Positions 47,785 through 56,703 of a stretch of 64,000 nt of DNA are shown in pieces. Below the pieces are notes generated by a model. It did no database searches. It had not been told where the DNA came from and saw only the letters and a list, made by a program, of their open reading frames with translations. Within the stretch, counting starts at the first letter, position 1; every line of letters starts with the position of its first letter. The position numbers and the translations under genes are program-made. The stretch comes from CAYJAY01 sp964370715 (GTDB taxonomy: Bacteria > Bacillota > Clostridia > Oscillospirales > Ruminococcaceae). The stretch spans positions 1-64,000 of the forward strand of contig CAYJKJ010000009.1 in assembly GCA_964370715.1 (NCBI GenBank), in the 5' to 3' direction.

Positions 47785-49479
47785 TTGAACGATATAAAAA
47801 GTTACACATTTAAATCAGCCCCACCACCCAAGAAAAGAAAACGCCGCTCCAGAAAACCCTTAATAATAACGATAGTTCTTGGCGTTGTCTTTTTCCTTAT
47901 TGTCTTTTCAGCAACATTTTTGATTACCCCCTCGGTCAACAGCGGTGTTAAATTTTTCAGCAGTTCTGTTAGTATAAACTCTTTATCGTTTGGCGAAGAT
48001 ATCCAAAAAGACGGTGTTATAACAACCGGCCTTATTGCCTCAGCGGTAACAAAGGGAAGCGCTTCGGACAAAACAAAGTTTCCGCAAACGCTAGCAGAGA
48101 TAGTTTTCGAAGGTGACGACGGCGATGTTTCATACACTCTTTTATACAATTCCGAAAGCGGAAAACTCGCTTCGATGGATAAAAGCGGAAACGTTATCTC
48201 GTTGTTTAATATGTTGGCAAAATTTGTTTTTTCGGATGAACAAAGCGCCAAAGCAATCAACACCTCGAACCCCAGCCCCATCTATGTTGGAGACACCCTT
48301 ATCGAGCCTTCATGGTTTGACACAACCGGAAAAACTATCTCGGGAGAAACGATAAGCGTGAGCGGCGGCAGCGACGAAAGTTTCAGCTTCACCTCCAAAA
48401 CCGAAAGCGCCCCTATGATTTCGGGGATATCGCAAGCGATGGTAACGGTGTATTCCCCTAACGGCGGCGAAGTTTTTTCTGATGATATAAATAATCTTTC
48501 AAACTTCAAAGCCACTTCAAACGGAAAGCATCTTTTTGAGATAAAACCAAACAATGAAGTTACCTACAACTTTGATGTTGATTTCCAGCATATGCCCGAA
48601 ATATCGATCTCTGCAAACAAGATTAACCAAGCCGGTTCGTTTGTCATATATGTTAAGAATATAGATGAAGATGTTTCGGCCGAGCTATCGCTAAGCTACG
48701 ACCCTGTGTTCAAACGAGACGGCAACATTCAATGGGCATATGTTCCGATAGGCTATCGCCAACAACCCGGAAACTACACCGTTGAGGTAACCGCAGGCGG
48801 ACATTTCCAAACGTTTGATATTGAGGTTGTCGATTATGATTTCGGATTTGAAAGTTTTGAACTAGTAGCACCCGCTCCGTCCGAAACAGAAGCGATACCG
48901 CCCGAACTCGATCTTTATCAAGTTATAAATCCTCTATACTTAAGCTATGATCCAAACACATATTGGGAAGGGCTTTTCATTCCTCCCGTTCCCGACACGG
49001 CGGAAGGCTATTGGGTTTCTTCGCCGTTTGGCAGAGAAAGGCTTATCTACTACACCGGCCCCTACGGCGGATTTTCAAGCACGTTGTTCCATGTTGGTGT
49101 CGATTTCGCCTGCCAAGCCGACACGCCCGTTCTAGCTCCAAACCACGGCAAAGTTTTGTTTGCCGGCGACCTCGCCCAAAGCGGCGGCACGATGTTAATC
49201 GAACATGGAAACGGTCTGCATTCGGTCTACTACCACCTTAACGACACCCTTGTCGAGACGGGCGACATGGTCACAAAAGGTCAAGAGATAGCGCTTGTTG
49301 GTTCAACAGGATTTTGGTCAACGGGGCCTCATCTCCATTTCGCAATGATGATAGGGGATTATAACATCGACCCTACCCACGTTCTCGAAGGAACGTCTGA
49401 GATCTACCAAATGGGCGATATAACAGGAAAACCCGTAACCGACACAACCGATTTCAGGTTGGCGGACGGGTTTGCATAA
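47785..49479 (+). CDS. M23 family (LytM-type) metallopeptidase
   Basis: A 564-residue membrane-anchored protein. Basic N-terminus (KKRKRRSRK), one helix at about 28-50, a long extracellular beta-rich region (about 60-370) without a clear family, then an M23 domain (about 410-545). Zinc ligands are in HVGVDF (His and Asp) and the later HLHF; the linking YYHLNDT segment carries a further catalytic histidine. Such enzymes cut the peptide cross-bridges of peptidoglycan; SpoIIQ- or SpoIVFA-like inactive relatives exist, but here the metal residues are kept. It starts with TTG after AAAGAAAGGG. Confidence 0.87.
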   Translation: MNDIKSYTFKSAPPPKKRKRRSRKPLIITIVLGVVFFLIVFSATFLITPSVNSGVKFFSSSVSINSLSFGEDIQKDGVITTGLIASAVTKGSASDKTKFPQTLAEIVFEGDDGDVSYTLLYNSESGKLASMDKSGNVISLFNMLAKFVFSDEQSAKAINTSNPSPIYVGDTLIEPSWFDTTGKTISGETISVSGGSDESFSFTSKTESAPMISGISQAMVTVYSPNGGEVFSDDINNLSNFKATSNGKHLFEIKPNNEVTYNFDVDFQHMPEISISANKINQAGSFVIYVKNIDEDVSAELSLSYDPVFKRDGNIQWAYVPIGYRQQPGNYTVEVTAGGHFQTFDIEVVDYDFGFESFELVAPAPSETEAIPPELDLYQVINPLYLSYDPNTYWEGLFIPPVPDTAEGYWVSSPFGRERLIYYTGPYGGFSSTLFHVGVDFACQADTPVLAPNHGKVLFAGDLAQSGGTMLIEHGNGLHSVYYHLNDTLVETGDMVTKGQEIALVGSTGFWSTGPHLHFAMMIGDYNIDPTHVLEGTSEIYQMGDITGKPVTDTTDFRLADGFA

Positions 49480-49528
49480 ACTATTATATCTCGAAACAAA
49501 TCTCGAGCAATGCTATCTATCTTAAAAT

Positions 49529-49870
49529 TTATTTCTTAAAGCAACAATCAATCCCCATAAAAAGCGCTTGATACGGAATATCTCTTTTATAAGAAAAATT
49601 AACACACCCCTTTTGCGCTCTGCAAAACGGGGTGTGTTTTGATACCGTTTCAGCCGCTTTTTCGCATCCAAAGTATACTGAAATATAATGTTTGCGACAA
49701 CCTATCGCAACATAACTATCGTTATACCTATATGTTGGGATAAAGGTTTTTTCGGAGTAAGCATCATCAAAAACCACTCCCTCATATTTTGTTTCGATAT
49801 ATTCAACTATAGGGGCTAGCATCTTTTGGGTTTACTCAGTTTGACAAGCAACATATTTTTCAAACGACAT
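49529..49870 (-). pseudogene. DUF1801 family protein, interrupted by an in-frame stop
   Basis: The gene starts with ATG at 49870, which has AAAGGA 8 bases upstream, and reads MSFEKYVACQTE, then TAA at codon 13 (49832-49834), then continues in the same frame TQKMLAPIVEYIETKYEG to the stop at 49529. The whole would be 113 residues, the length of a DUF1801 (YdhG/iron-chaperone-like) protein, with the family's YFGCEKAAETV zone. A single nonsense change (for example CAA, GAA or AAA to TAA) broke it. A shorter product from the internal ATG at 49822 (97 residues) is possible but has no clear ribosome site. Last gene of the methyltransferase-phosphoesterase transcript. Confidence 0.75.
49601..49640 (+). 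terminator. Terminator-like hairpin lying antisense inside the DUF1801 pseudogene
   Basis: AACACACCCCTTTTGC (49601-49616) pairs with GCAAAACGGGGTGTGTT (49622-49638) with a single bulged C and a five-base loop, followed by TT. No other terminator follows the M23 gene (stop at 49479), so this may end its transcript. Confidence 0.45.
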
Positions 49871-49893
49871 AACCAAAATCCTTTCATATCAAC

Positions 49894-50781
49894 TTACATA
49901 TAAACATAAAACTGCGTTATCTCGGGGACTACATTAAACCTCGCCGAAATCCTTGTTGTTCCGATGCCTGTGTTTACATAAAGGTATTGATTTTGATTTA
50001 ACAAAAGTTTTGTTAAGCCGCTTTCGTATTTGGAAGAATATTCGGTTTCATTCAATGCATAATCATTTATAAACGGCAAAAACGGTATATCAACCTGGCC
50101 GCCGTGGGTGTGTCCGCATAAAATCAAGTTGTAGTTATCGATAGCAAAGTTATCGATAACGTCGGGTTCATGCGACATAAAAACCGCATAATCTATATCT
50201 TGTGTGTCGAACGCCTCGGCTACATCTTCGCTCGACATTTCGGGATAGCCTATCAAGCTGTCGTCAATTCCGCTGAACAAAACAGTGTGGTTGCTTGCCG
50301 TTTCGTATACCGTGTGTTGGTTAACTAAAACCTCAAAACCTCCCGACATCATTATGTTTTTATAATAGTCGTCTGCGCCGCCGCCGATATCTCGGTTTCC
50401 TCTAATCGCTATCTTTGCTATGTCGGCTTCGATTCGGTTCAACTGTTCTATAACATTTTTGTTGTCTTGATCGCTACTGTATCGATCGTATAGATCCCCT
50501 GTGAACACAACAAAATCAGGGTAAAGGCTGTTTATCTCGTCGACAACTTTTGCAAAGTCGTCCGCCGTGTAATCGTCTTTTATATGTGTATCGGAAAACT
50601 GGACAATCGAAAAATGCGAAGAAACTGTGTCGCTGTTTTTAAGCTCAACCGTGTTAACCGTTAACCGATATGGCTCTATATTAAACGCATAATACAATGC
50701 GCAAAATCCCATAACCGCCAATATCATCCCAATAAAAAATAAAACCATAAAAAACTTTAAAAGTTGTCTCAAAAATACCAT
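49894..50781 (-). CDS. Membrane-anchored metallophosphoesterase (YkuE/YaeI-like)
   Basis: A 295-residue calcineurin-like phosphoesterase with one N-terminal helix (about 10-30). Metal motifs in order: FSDTHIKDD (near 62), TGDLYDR (near 98), GNRDIGGG (near 130), MSHEPD (near 205) and GHTHGGQVDIP (near 226). Relatives act on membrane phospholipid substrates, such as YaeI on UDP-diacylglucosamine, or on undecaprenyl compounds; the substrate here is not known. The domain would lie outside the membrane. It shares a direction with the methyltransferase 28 bases upstream. Confidence 0.88.
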   Translation of the reverse strand: MVFLRQLLKFFMVLFFIGMILAVMGFCALYYAFNIEPYRLTVNTVELKNSDTVSSHFSIVQFSDTHIKDDYTADDFAKVVDEINSLYPDFVVFTGDLYDRYSSDQDNKNVIEQLNRIEADIAKIAIRGNRDIGGGADDYYKNIMMSGGFEVLVNQHTVYETASNHTVLFSGIDDSLIGYPEMSSEDVAEAFDTQDIDYAVFMSHEPDVIDNFAIDNYNLILCGHTHGGQVDIPFLPFINDYALNETEYSSKYESGLTKLLLNQNQYLYVNTGIGTTRISARFNVVPEITQFYVYM

Positions 50782-50809
50782 TCAAACCTACCTTTAAACA
50801 AAACCTACG

Positions 50810-51379
50810 CTATTTCACCTTTAATATAACTATCATCGAATCATCCTTTTCAAACTCTTGATAGTATTTAACTTGGTGTAAATCAAAAACATTTGGTATA
50901 ATATTTTTTAAATATTCCAAATCGTAATAAACGAAACGCAACTGTCCATCCTGTTCGAACTCTTCCCTTGGCTCTCCACGCCAAAGAGTCATAAAAACTA
51001 TTCCGTTCCGGTTAAGGTGTTTATATTGATTTTCAAGGGAGATAACAAAATCTTCAACCGAAAGATGTTGCAAAACCTTGTTTGAAAATATGCAATCAAA
51101 TTTTCCTTCTACCTCAACCGACACAGCATCCAACACGATAGCTTTAATATCCCTTTTTTTGCAAAAGTCCTCAACAAAAAGTTTTGAACTGTCGCTCCCC
51201 AAAACGTTATAGCTGTTTGAAAGCGAAATCAAATCCAACCCGGGACCCATTCCAAGCTCTAATAAACTGCTGTTTTTTGGCAACACTTTTTCAACTTCGC
51301 CAACAATAAAACTGTTGTCGAACCCTTCCACCATCTTGTTATAACCATCAACATTTTCTCTTATATCAAAATATCCCAT
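50810..51379 (-). CDS. Class I SAM-dependent methyltransferase
   Basis: A 189-residue methyltransferase: motif I LLELGMGPGLDLISLS (about 34-49), the acidic GSDSS loop (near 55) and IFSNKVLQHLSVEDF (near 89). The substrate cannot be told. I start at the ATG at 51379, where AGGA lies 9 bases upstream; a longer frame from a TTG at 51418 has no ribosome site. It precedes the phosphoesterase on one transcript. Confidence 0.8.
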   Translation of the reverse strand: MGYFDIRENVDGYNKMVEGFDNSFIVGEVEKVLPKNSSLLELGMGPGLDLISLSNSYNVLGSDSSKLFVEDFCKKRDIKAIVLDAVSVEVEGKFDCIFSNKVLQHLSVEDFVISLENQYKHLNRNGIVFMTLWRGEPREEFEQDGQLRFVYYDLEYLKNIIPNVFDLHQVKYYQEFEKDDSMIVILKVK

Positions 51380-51502
51380 CGTTATATATCCTATCACTTT
51401 CTTAAACATAGAAGGCAAAAAAACAGTGTAACCGCCGCCCGGTCAAACTTAATGTTCCCCATTATCACATACAAATGTTAAATTTTTATTAATAAACACC
51501 TG

Positions 51503-54500
51503 TTAGTCGACACCGTTCATTATTTCGATCGAATCAATTGCCGCCGAAAGCCCATCTTCATCGGCTAGATGCCTAACCGAAATATAGCTTTTCCCCTTTG
51601 AATTAACAAGCACTTTGCGCTTTTTGGAGCTAACCAACTTGACAACCTTGTCGGGATCTATACTATCGGTATATAACAAGACTGTGTCTCCTCTTTGGCG
51701 AATTTCATATATATTAAGTTCCCCGGCATACCGCCTTAGCAACGACACCGAGATAAGGTTTAATATATTTTGTCTTGGTTCGCCAAAACGGTCTTTAAGC
51801 TCTTCGATAATCTCCTCGCCGTCTGCCCTTGTTTCTATCGCCGCAATCTTTTTATACATATCGATCCTGCTTTCGATATCCTCGATAAACAGTTCCGAAA
51901 TATACGCTTCAACCGAAAGATCGACCACGCAGTCGGTCTTTTGTTTTTTGGTCTTTATTCCTTTTTCGTCGTTAATCGCCTGTTCCAAAATCTTGATATA
52001 CGTTTCATAGCCTACCGCCTCCATATGTCCGCTTTGGCGTGCGCTCAAAACGCTGCCTGCGCCACGTATTTGGAGGTCTTGAAGAGCGATTTTAAAGCCG
52101 CTTCCAAAACTTGTGAAATCTCTTATTGCGGAAAGGCGTTTTGCCGCTATCTCGCTTACAACTTTGTTTTTCTTAAACGTGAAATAAGCATACGCTTTTC
52201 TTGCGCTTCGCCCAACTCGCCCTCTTATTTGATAAAGTTGCGAAAGCCCCATGTTGTCTGCGTTTTCGACAATCAGGGTGTTTGCGTTTGCAACATCTAT
52301 GCCCGTTTCGATTATCGTTGTGCAAACGAGAATATCGCATTCGTTGTTTGAAACGCTTTTCCAAACTGACGAAAGCTTTTCTTCCCCCATCTGCCCATGG
52401 GCGATTTCAACTACCGCTTCCGGAAAACGCTCTTTTAAACTAAATGCCACTCTATCGATAGTTTCAACTCGGTTGTAAAGATAATAGACCTGGCCGCCTC
52501 GGTTGAGTTCCCTCTTGATAGCCTCGTCGATTGTCCCTTGGTCATGCTCCATAACATACGTCATAACGGGGGAGCGGTCGATGGGGGGTTGTTCGATTAT
52601 CGACATATCCCGAATACCGCTCATCGCCATGTTAAGCGTTCTCGGTATCGGGGTTGCGGAAAGGGTCAACACGTCGATATCTTTAAACGCTTCTTTAAGC
52701 TTCTCTTTATGCGCAACGCCAAAGCGTTGTTCCTCGTCGACTATCAAAAGCCCAAGGTCTTTAAATTTTATGTCTTTTTGCAACAATCTATGCGTACCAA
52801 CCGCAATGTCTACCGTTCCGTCTTTGATGCCAACGATAGCTTTTTCGATCTGTTTTTTAGTTGAAAATCTTGATAGCAACGCAATCTTTAGCGGAAAATG
52901 CTCCATCCTTTCGGAAAACGTTCCGAAATGTTGCCAAGCCAGAATCGTTGTCGGAACCAAAACCGCCACCTGTTTTCCGCTTGTCACGCATTTAAAAGCG
53001 GCTCTTAAAGCAACCTCGGTTTTCCCAACCCCAACATCTCCGCAAACCAACCTATCCATCGGGCTTTGTTTTTGCATATCGCTTTTAACTTCTTCGATAG
53101 CCCTTATTTGATCCTCTGTCTCGTCATACGGAAAGCGAGCTTCAAAGTCCAGTTGCCATTCGCCGTCATCGTCAAACGCATAGCCCGACGAGCGCTCTCG
53201 TTCGCTATATAGCGCTATGAGTTCTTTCGCCATCTCTCGAACGCTTCGATAAACCTGTTGCTTTGTTTTTGCCCAATCGTTTGAATTAAGCTTTGCAAGC
53301 TTTGTTTTTTCGTTTTTATCCTTTGGCGATATATATGGCGACACAAGGTCAAGCTGTGTCACCGGGACAAACAAAACATCTTCATCCCGATATTTAATCT
53401 TGATATAGTCTTTAACTATATCGTGGTGTTCTATTCTGTGGATACCGTCAAACCTGCCTATTCCGTGGTTTGCGTGTACAACCAGTTCGCCTTTATGAAG
53501 ATCTTCAAGGCTTCCAAAACCTTTGTGTTTTGGTTTGTTTGAAACGGATTTTTTTTGAACCGTTTTATCCCTCGACCCTGTCAAAACCGCAAGCTTAATC
53601 GATGGAATTTCAAACCCGCTCGAAACAGCTCCTTCCGACAGCGAAACTGTTCCAAACTTCGGCTCAACTTCCTTTATAAGAGAAGCGGATATCCCCATTT
53701 CGTTGAGGTCGTATTGCCAAGTTTTTGCGGTTTTAATCGTTCCGCAAAACGCAACAACGCTGAACCCTCGTTCGGTATAATGGCGAACGTCCTCCGCAAA
53801 CGCCGAAAAATCCGTCCCTATCTTTGGCAAAGCGTTTGCGTTTATGTTGACAACTTCGTCGAGTTCTCCAACCGTTCTTGCGAAACTGTCGCAATAGATA
53901 TGCGCCGTTTCGGTGTCCTCCGAAACGGAAAATTTCTTATAAAAATCCGAATAGGAATATTCACACAGCCCATGTTTTTTATACGAAGAAAAATCGTTCG
54001 ACAACGTTTCGTTTAATGTTTTTGCTTTTGGCGAAAGGGTGTGGTATTCCGAAAAAAACAAAACCTTATTTTCGATATAATCGCCGATCGTTTGTTTTTG
54101 TTTATAAAAAAGAGGAAGGTATCTATCGGGGTTTTCGATATAAAGCCCATCCTCAAGACGTTCGATATCCCGCTCAACAATCTCGCTAAGTCGCTCAGCT
54201 TTTGTCGCCTTTTTTTGCGCCTTAAGGCTTGCAATGCAGGAGGCTATATCCTTTGCCATAACCTCACGAGCCGGAAGAATATCAAAATGTTTTATCTTCT
54301 TTATTCTTCTTTGAGAAAAAATATCAAATTCAAATATATCGGTTATCTCGTCTCCGAAAAAATCAAAACGAACGGGGTTTTTGCCGGAAGCAGAAAACAC
54401 ATCAACGATACCGCCACGAACCGAAAACTGCCCTTTTCCATCGATCTTTGAAACCCTGATATACCCCATATCGACCAGCCGTTGAGATATCTCTTTTATG

Positions 54501-54937
54501 TCAACCGATCCGTTTTTATCAAGGCGAACGGCTACTTGCTCGAGAAAACTCTTTGGCATTGTATACGATATATACGCCTCAAGAGAACAGCAAACAATAG
54601 AGACCTCGCCGTTGAGCAAACACCCCTCTACCGATAACCTTTGAAGCTCTTGTTCCCTCGAAACGGAAGAAGCATCTATTATCGAAAAATCCCTCGACGG
54701 AAAAAACAACGCATCCTTTGCGCCGTATGCTATAGCATCTTGATAGAAGTTATGCGCTTGTTTGTCGGTTTCGGTTACAACGACCACCGTTTTTCCGGTC
54801 TGTTCAAACAGATTTTTTGCAAAAACAACTCTGCTTTCTTTTTGCAAACCAAAAAGCGCCGTCTTTTTGTTATGTAAGACAGCTTTTTCTAGCGTTTCAA
54901 ATCCGCTTGATGTTTTTAATATATTATTTAAATCCAT
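51503..54937 (-). CDS. mfd: Transcription-repair coupling factor Mfd
   Basis: Removes RNA polymerase stalled at DNA damage and recruits UvrA. The 1144 residues hold the UvrB-like N-terminal domains, the CarD-like RNA polymerase-interacting domain (HANHGIGRFDGI), and the two helicase lobes with Walker A CGDVGVGKTEVA, DEEQRFG, and VENADNMGLSQLYQIRGRVGRS, plus the C-terminal TRCF domain. It follows pth by 5 bases, the pth-mfd order known from Bacillus, without the small fin gene between them. Confidence 0.97.
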   Translation of the reverse strand: MDLNNILKTSSGFETLEKAVLHNKKTALFGLQKESRVVFAKNLFEQTGKTVVVVTETDKQAHNFYQDAIAYGAKDALFFPSRDFSIIDASSVSREQELQRLSVEGCLLNGEVSIVCCSLEAYISYTMPKSFLEQVAVRLDKNGSVDIKEISQRLVDMGYIRVSKIDGKGQFSVRGGIVDVFSASGKNPVRFDFFGDEITDIFEFDIFSQRRIKKIKHFDILPAREVMAKDIASCIASLKAQKKATKAERLSEIVERDIERLEDGLYIENPDRYLPLFYKQKQTIGDYIENKVLFFSEYHTLSPKAKTLNETLSNDFSSYKKHGLCEYSYSDFYKKFSVSEDTETAHIYCDSFARTVGELDEVVNINANALPKIGTDFSAFAEDVRHYTERGFSVVAFCGTIKTAKTWQYDLNEMGISASLIKEVEPKFGTVSLSEGAVSSGFEIPSIKLAVLTGSRDKTVQKKSVSNKPKHKGFGSLEDLHKGELVVHANHGIGRFDGIHRIEHHDIVKDYIKIKYRDEDVLFVPVTQLDLVSPYISPKDKNEKTKLAKLNSNDWAKTKQQVYRSVREMAKELIALYSERERSSGYAFDDDGEWQLDFEARFPYDETEDQIRAIEEVKSDMQKQSPMDRLVCGDVGVGKTEVALRAAFKCVTSGKQVAVLVPTTILAWQHFGTFSERMEHFPLKIALLSRFSTKKQIEKAIVGIKDGTVDIAVGTHRLLQKDIKFKDLGLLIVDEEQRFGVAHKEKLKEAFKDIDVLTLSATPIPRTLNMAMSGIRDMSIIEQPPIDRSPVMTYVMEHDQGTIDEAIKRELNRGGQVYYLYNRVETIDRVAFSLKERFPEAVVEIAHGQMGEEKLSSVWKSVSNNECDILVCTTIIETGIDVANANTLIVENADNMGLSQLYQIRGRVGRSARKAYAYFTFKKNKVVSEIAAKRLSAIRDFTSFGSGFKIALQDLQIRGAGSVLSARQSGHMEAVGYETYIKILEQAINDEKGIKTKKQKTDCVVDLSVEAYISELFIEDIESRIDMYKKIAAIETRADGEEIIEELKDRFGEPRQNILNLISVSLLRRYAGELNIYEIRQRGDTVLLYTDSIDPDKVVKLVSSKKRKVLVNSKGKSYISVRHLADEDGLSAAIDSIEIMNGVD

Positions 54938-54942
54938 AAATC

Positions 54943-55542
54943 CTATCCGTTAAACCTGCTTTGTGCGCCCGAGATATCCCCTTTCACCATCAGCTCGACC
55001 GCCGACAAAATATCGGAAAATCTCGCTTCGATTTTTTTCCTGTCTGCTGAAGGGATTATTGATAAAACATAATCGGCAAGGGGATATTCTGCCGAAGGCT
55101 TTGCGCCTATGCCAACCTTTATGCGCAAAAACTCATCAGAAGAAAGCTTTTCTATTATGCTTTTTAATCCGTTGTGTCCGCCCGCCGAACCGCTAGATCT
55201 TATTCTTAAAACACCGGGATCAAGCGATATATCATCGAATATAACTATAACTCTTTCGGGCGGTATGTCGTAGTATTTCATAGCTTTTGAAATCGCCACA
55301 CCCGAAAGATTCATAAACGTTGTAGGTTTTTGAAAAAAAACTTTTTGTCCGCCGATGTTTGTTTCGGCAAAATACGAATCAAACTTTGTTCTGACTATCT
55401 TGAAACCGTTTCGTTCTGCGATATAATCTATCGCCATGAACCCGACATTGTGTCTCGTTAGTTGATATTTTTTACCGACATTGCCAAGCCCTACAACGAG
55501 GTATGCATCGCTATTCGCTTTGCCATATTTTTTGAAAAACAT
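54943..55542 (-). CDS. pth: Peptidyl-tRNA hydrolase
   Basis: Frees tRNA from peptidyl-tRNA released by stalled ribosomes. 199 residues, with the core YLVVGLGNVGKKYQLTRHNVGF (15-36, catalytic His), FMNLSG near 77, FDDISLDPG near 101 and GGHNGLKSI near 120. An additional 10 or so N-terminal residues precede the usual start. It lies 9 bases after the ATP-grasp gene and 5 before mfd. Confidence 0.96.
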   Translation of the reverse strand: MFFKKYGKANSDAYLVVGLGNVGKKYQLTRHNVGFMAIDYIAERNGFKIVRTKFDSYFAETNIGGQKVFFQKPTTFMNLSGVAISKAMKYYDIPPERVIVIFDDISLDPGVLRIRSSGSAGGHNGLKSIIEKLSSDEFLRIKVGIGAKPSAEYPLADYVLSIIPSADRKKIEARFSDILSAVELMVKGDISGAQSRFNG

Positions 55543-55551
55543 ATTATTTAA

Positions 55552-56574
55552 TTAAGCCTCATTTTGTTCAATAATTTCTTTAAATAAAGGGAGAATGCCA
55601 ATCTTTTCATCCCTTAAATGGTAATAGTTTTGGCACATATCATAGCTCGGCAGCGTGTTCCCCTCGACCAAAACTGCGCCATTCTTTGAAATAGCAACAT
55701 CCCAGCCAACATATTTAACATCCGGAACAACAAACGAAGCGTCGCTCACGAGTTTTTTAACGGCGGAAAAATCCGGTATTGCAAAACCGTTAAACTCAAC
55801 GTTTGTCATCGGGTGGTTTTTATAGTATAACCCTGTCTTGTCGCAAAAAGCATCTGCATACACCGTTCCGGTTTCAACGTCGACCGGCGCATACATCCCT
55901 CCGCTCGAGATGTTGTCTACCTTTGTTCCGCCAAAACCAACCCGTAGTATTGCATATAGAATGTTGACCTTTTCCCCCGTCAAAATCGTTACCACTCGAA
56001 TTGTGTTAACGCTGTCGGGGCAAAGCTTGTTCATGTCGTCGCTTTGGTCGATTCCGTCTTCAACGTCGGTTAGGTTCTCAAGCTTTAGCGAATTATAAAG
56101 TTGTTTTGGAAAAACTTCGCCGTCTAGCGGTATATGTTTAACCGAAAGACCGCCAAACCCTGTCGGTTCTTTTGCAAAGATATGTTTTTTCCCTTTTAAA
56201 AACTGTTCGAAATCCTGTTCGGATTTTTCCGAAATGTCGATAACTTCTCGCCCTATATACTGTTTGAAAACCTCGCAAAACGTCGATTTGTTTTCAAAAT
56301 TTTGTTTTGCTTCCCTGTCGTTATACGTTCTGACAAACATGATGTTATCGGAAAAAGTCATAAAAGTTTTTCGTTTTTTTCCTTTAATAAAATGAAACCC
56401 AAACACAAGATAATCGAGATAGCCAACACCATACTTTGCAACACACCACAGCATATCGATAATAATAGAAATCTTCAAACGCCCGCTTTGCTTGCTCGCT
56501 TTGTCGGCGTTGTTTAAAAGGCGTTTAAAACTTGCGGTTTTAAGACGGCTGAAAAAGGTCGTTATTTTATGCAT
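55552..56574 (-). CDS. Sugar-transfer associated ATP-grasp protein
   Basis: A 340-residue ATP-grasp enzyme of the group linked to surface polysaccharide genes: KGKKHIFAKEPTGFGG is the ATP loop (about 135-150), DSVNTIRVVTILTG the middle motif, and VGWDVAISKNGAVLVEGN the metal-binding end (Asp, Glu, Asn). The reaction is unknown; the family joins an acid and an amine or hydroxyl with ATP. I start at the ATG at 56574 (AAAGGA 7 bases upstream); a 30-residue extension lies outside the family and lacks a ribosome site. No glycosyltransferase genes are nearby. Confidence 0.8.
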   Translation of the reverse strand: MHKITTFFSRLKTASFKRLLNNADKASKQSGRLKISIIIDMLWCVAKYGVGYLDYLVFGFHFIKGKKRKTFMTFSDNIMFVRTYNDREAKQNFENKSTFCEVFKQYIGREVIDISEKSEQDFEQFLKGKKHIFAKEPTGFGGLSVKHIPLDGEVFPKQLYNSLKLENLTDVEDGIDQSDDMNKLCPDSVNTIRVVTILTGEKVNILYAILRVGFGGTKVDNISSGGMYAPVDVETGTVYADAFCDKTGLYYKNHPMTNVEFNGFAIPDFSAVKKLVSDASFVVPDVKYVGWDVAISKNGAVLVEGNTLPSYDMCQNYYHLRDEKIGILPLFKEIIEQNEA

Positions 56575-56657
56575 AGGCGGTTCCTTTCGAGAATGGTTAT
56601 ATCGTTTAGAATTGTTTAATCGTTTTGGTCGCAACAACAAGTATTCCATATAATATT

Positions 56658-56697
56658 TTTGCACAAGAGCAGTTTTTAAATGCGCTTGTGCAAATTT
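56658..56697. terminator. Hairpin after glyQS
   Basis: TTTGCACAAG (56658-56667) pairs with CTTGTGCAAA (56685-56694), 10 bases below the glyQS stop. The T tract is on the plus side (TTTTTTT); on the minus side, where glyQS ends, A and T alternate, so it is an imperfect terminator. Confidence 0.5.
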
Positions 56698-56703
56698 TTT
56701 TAA

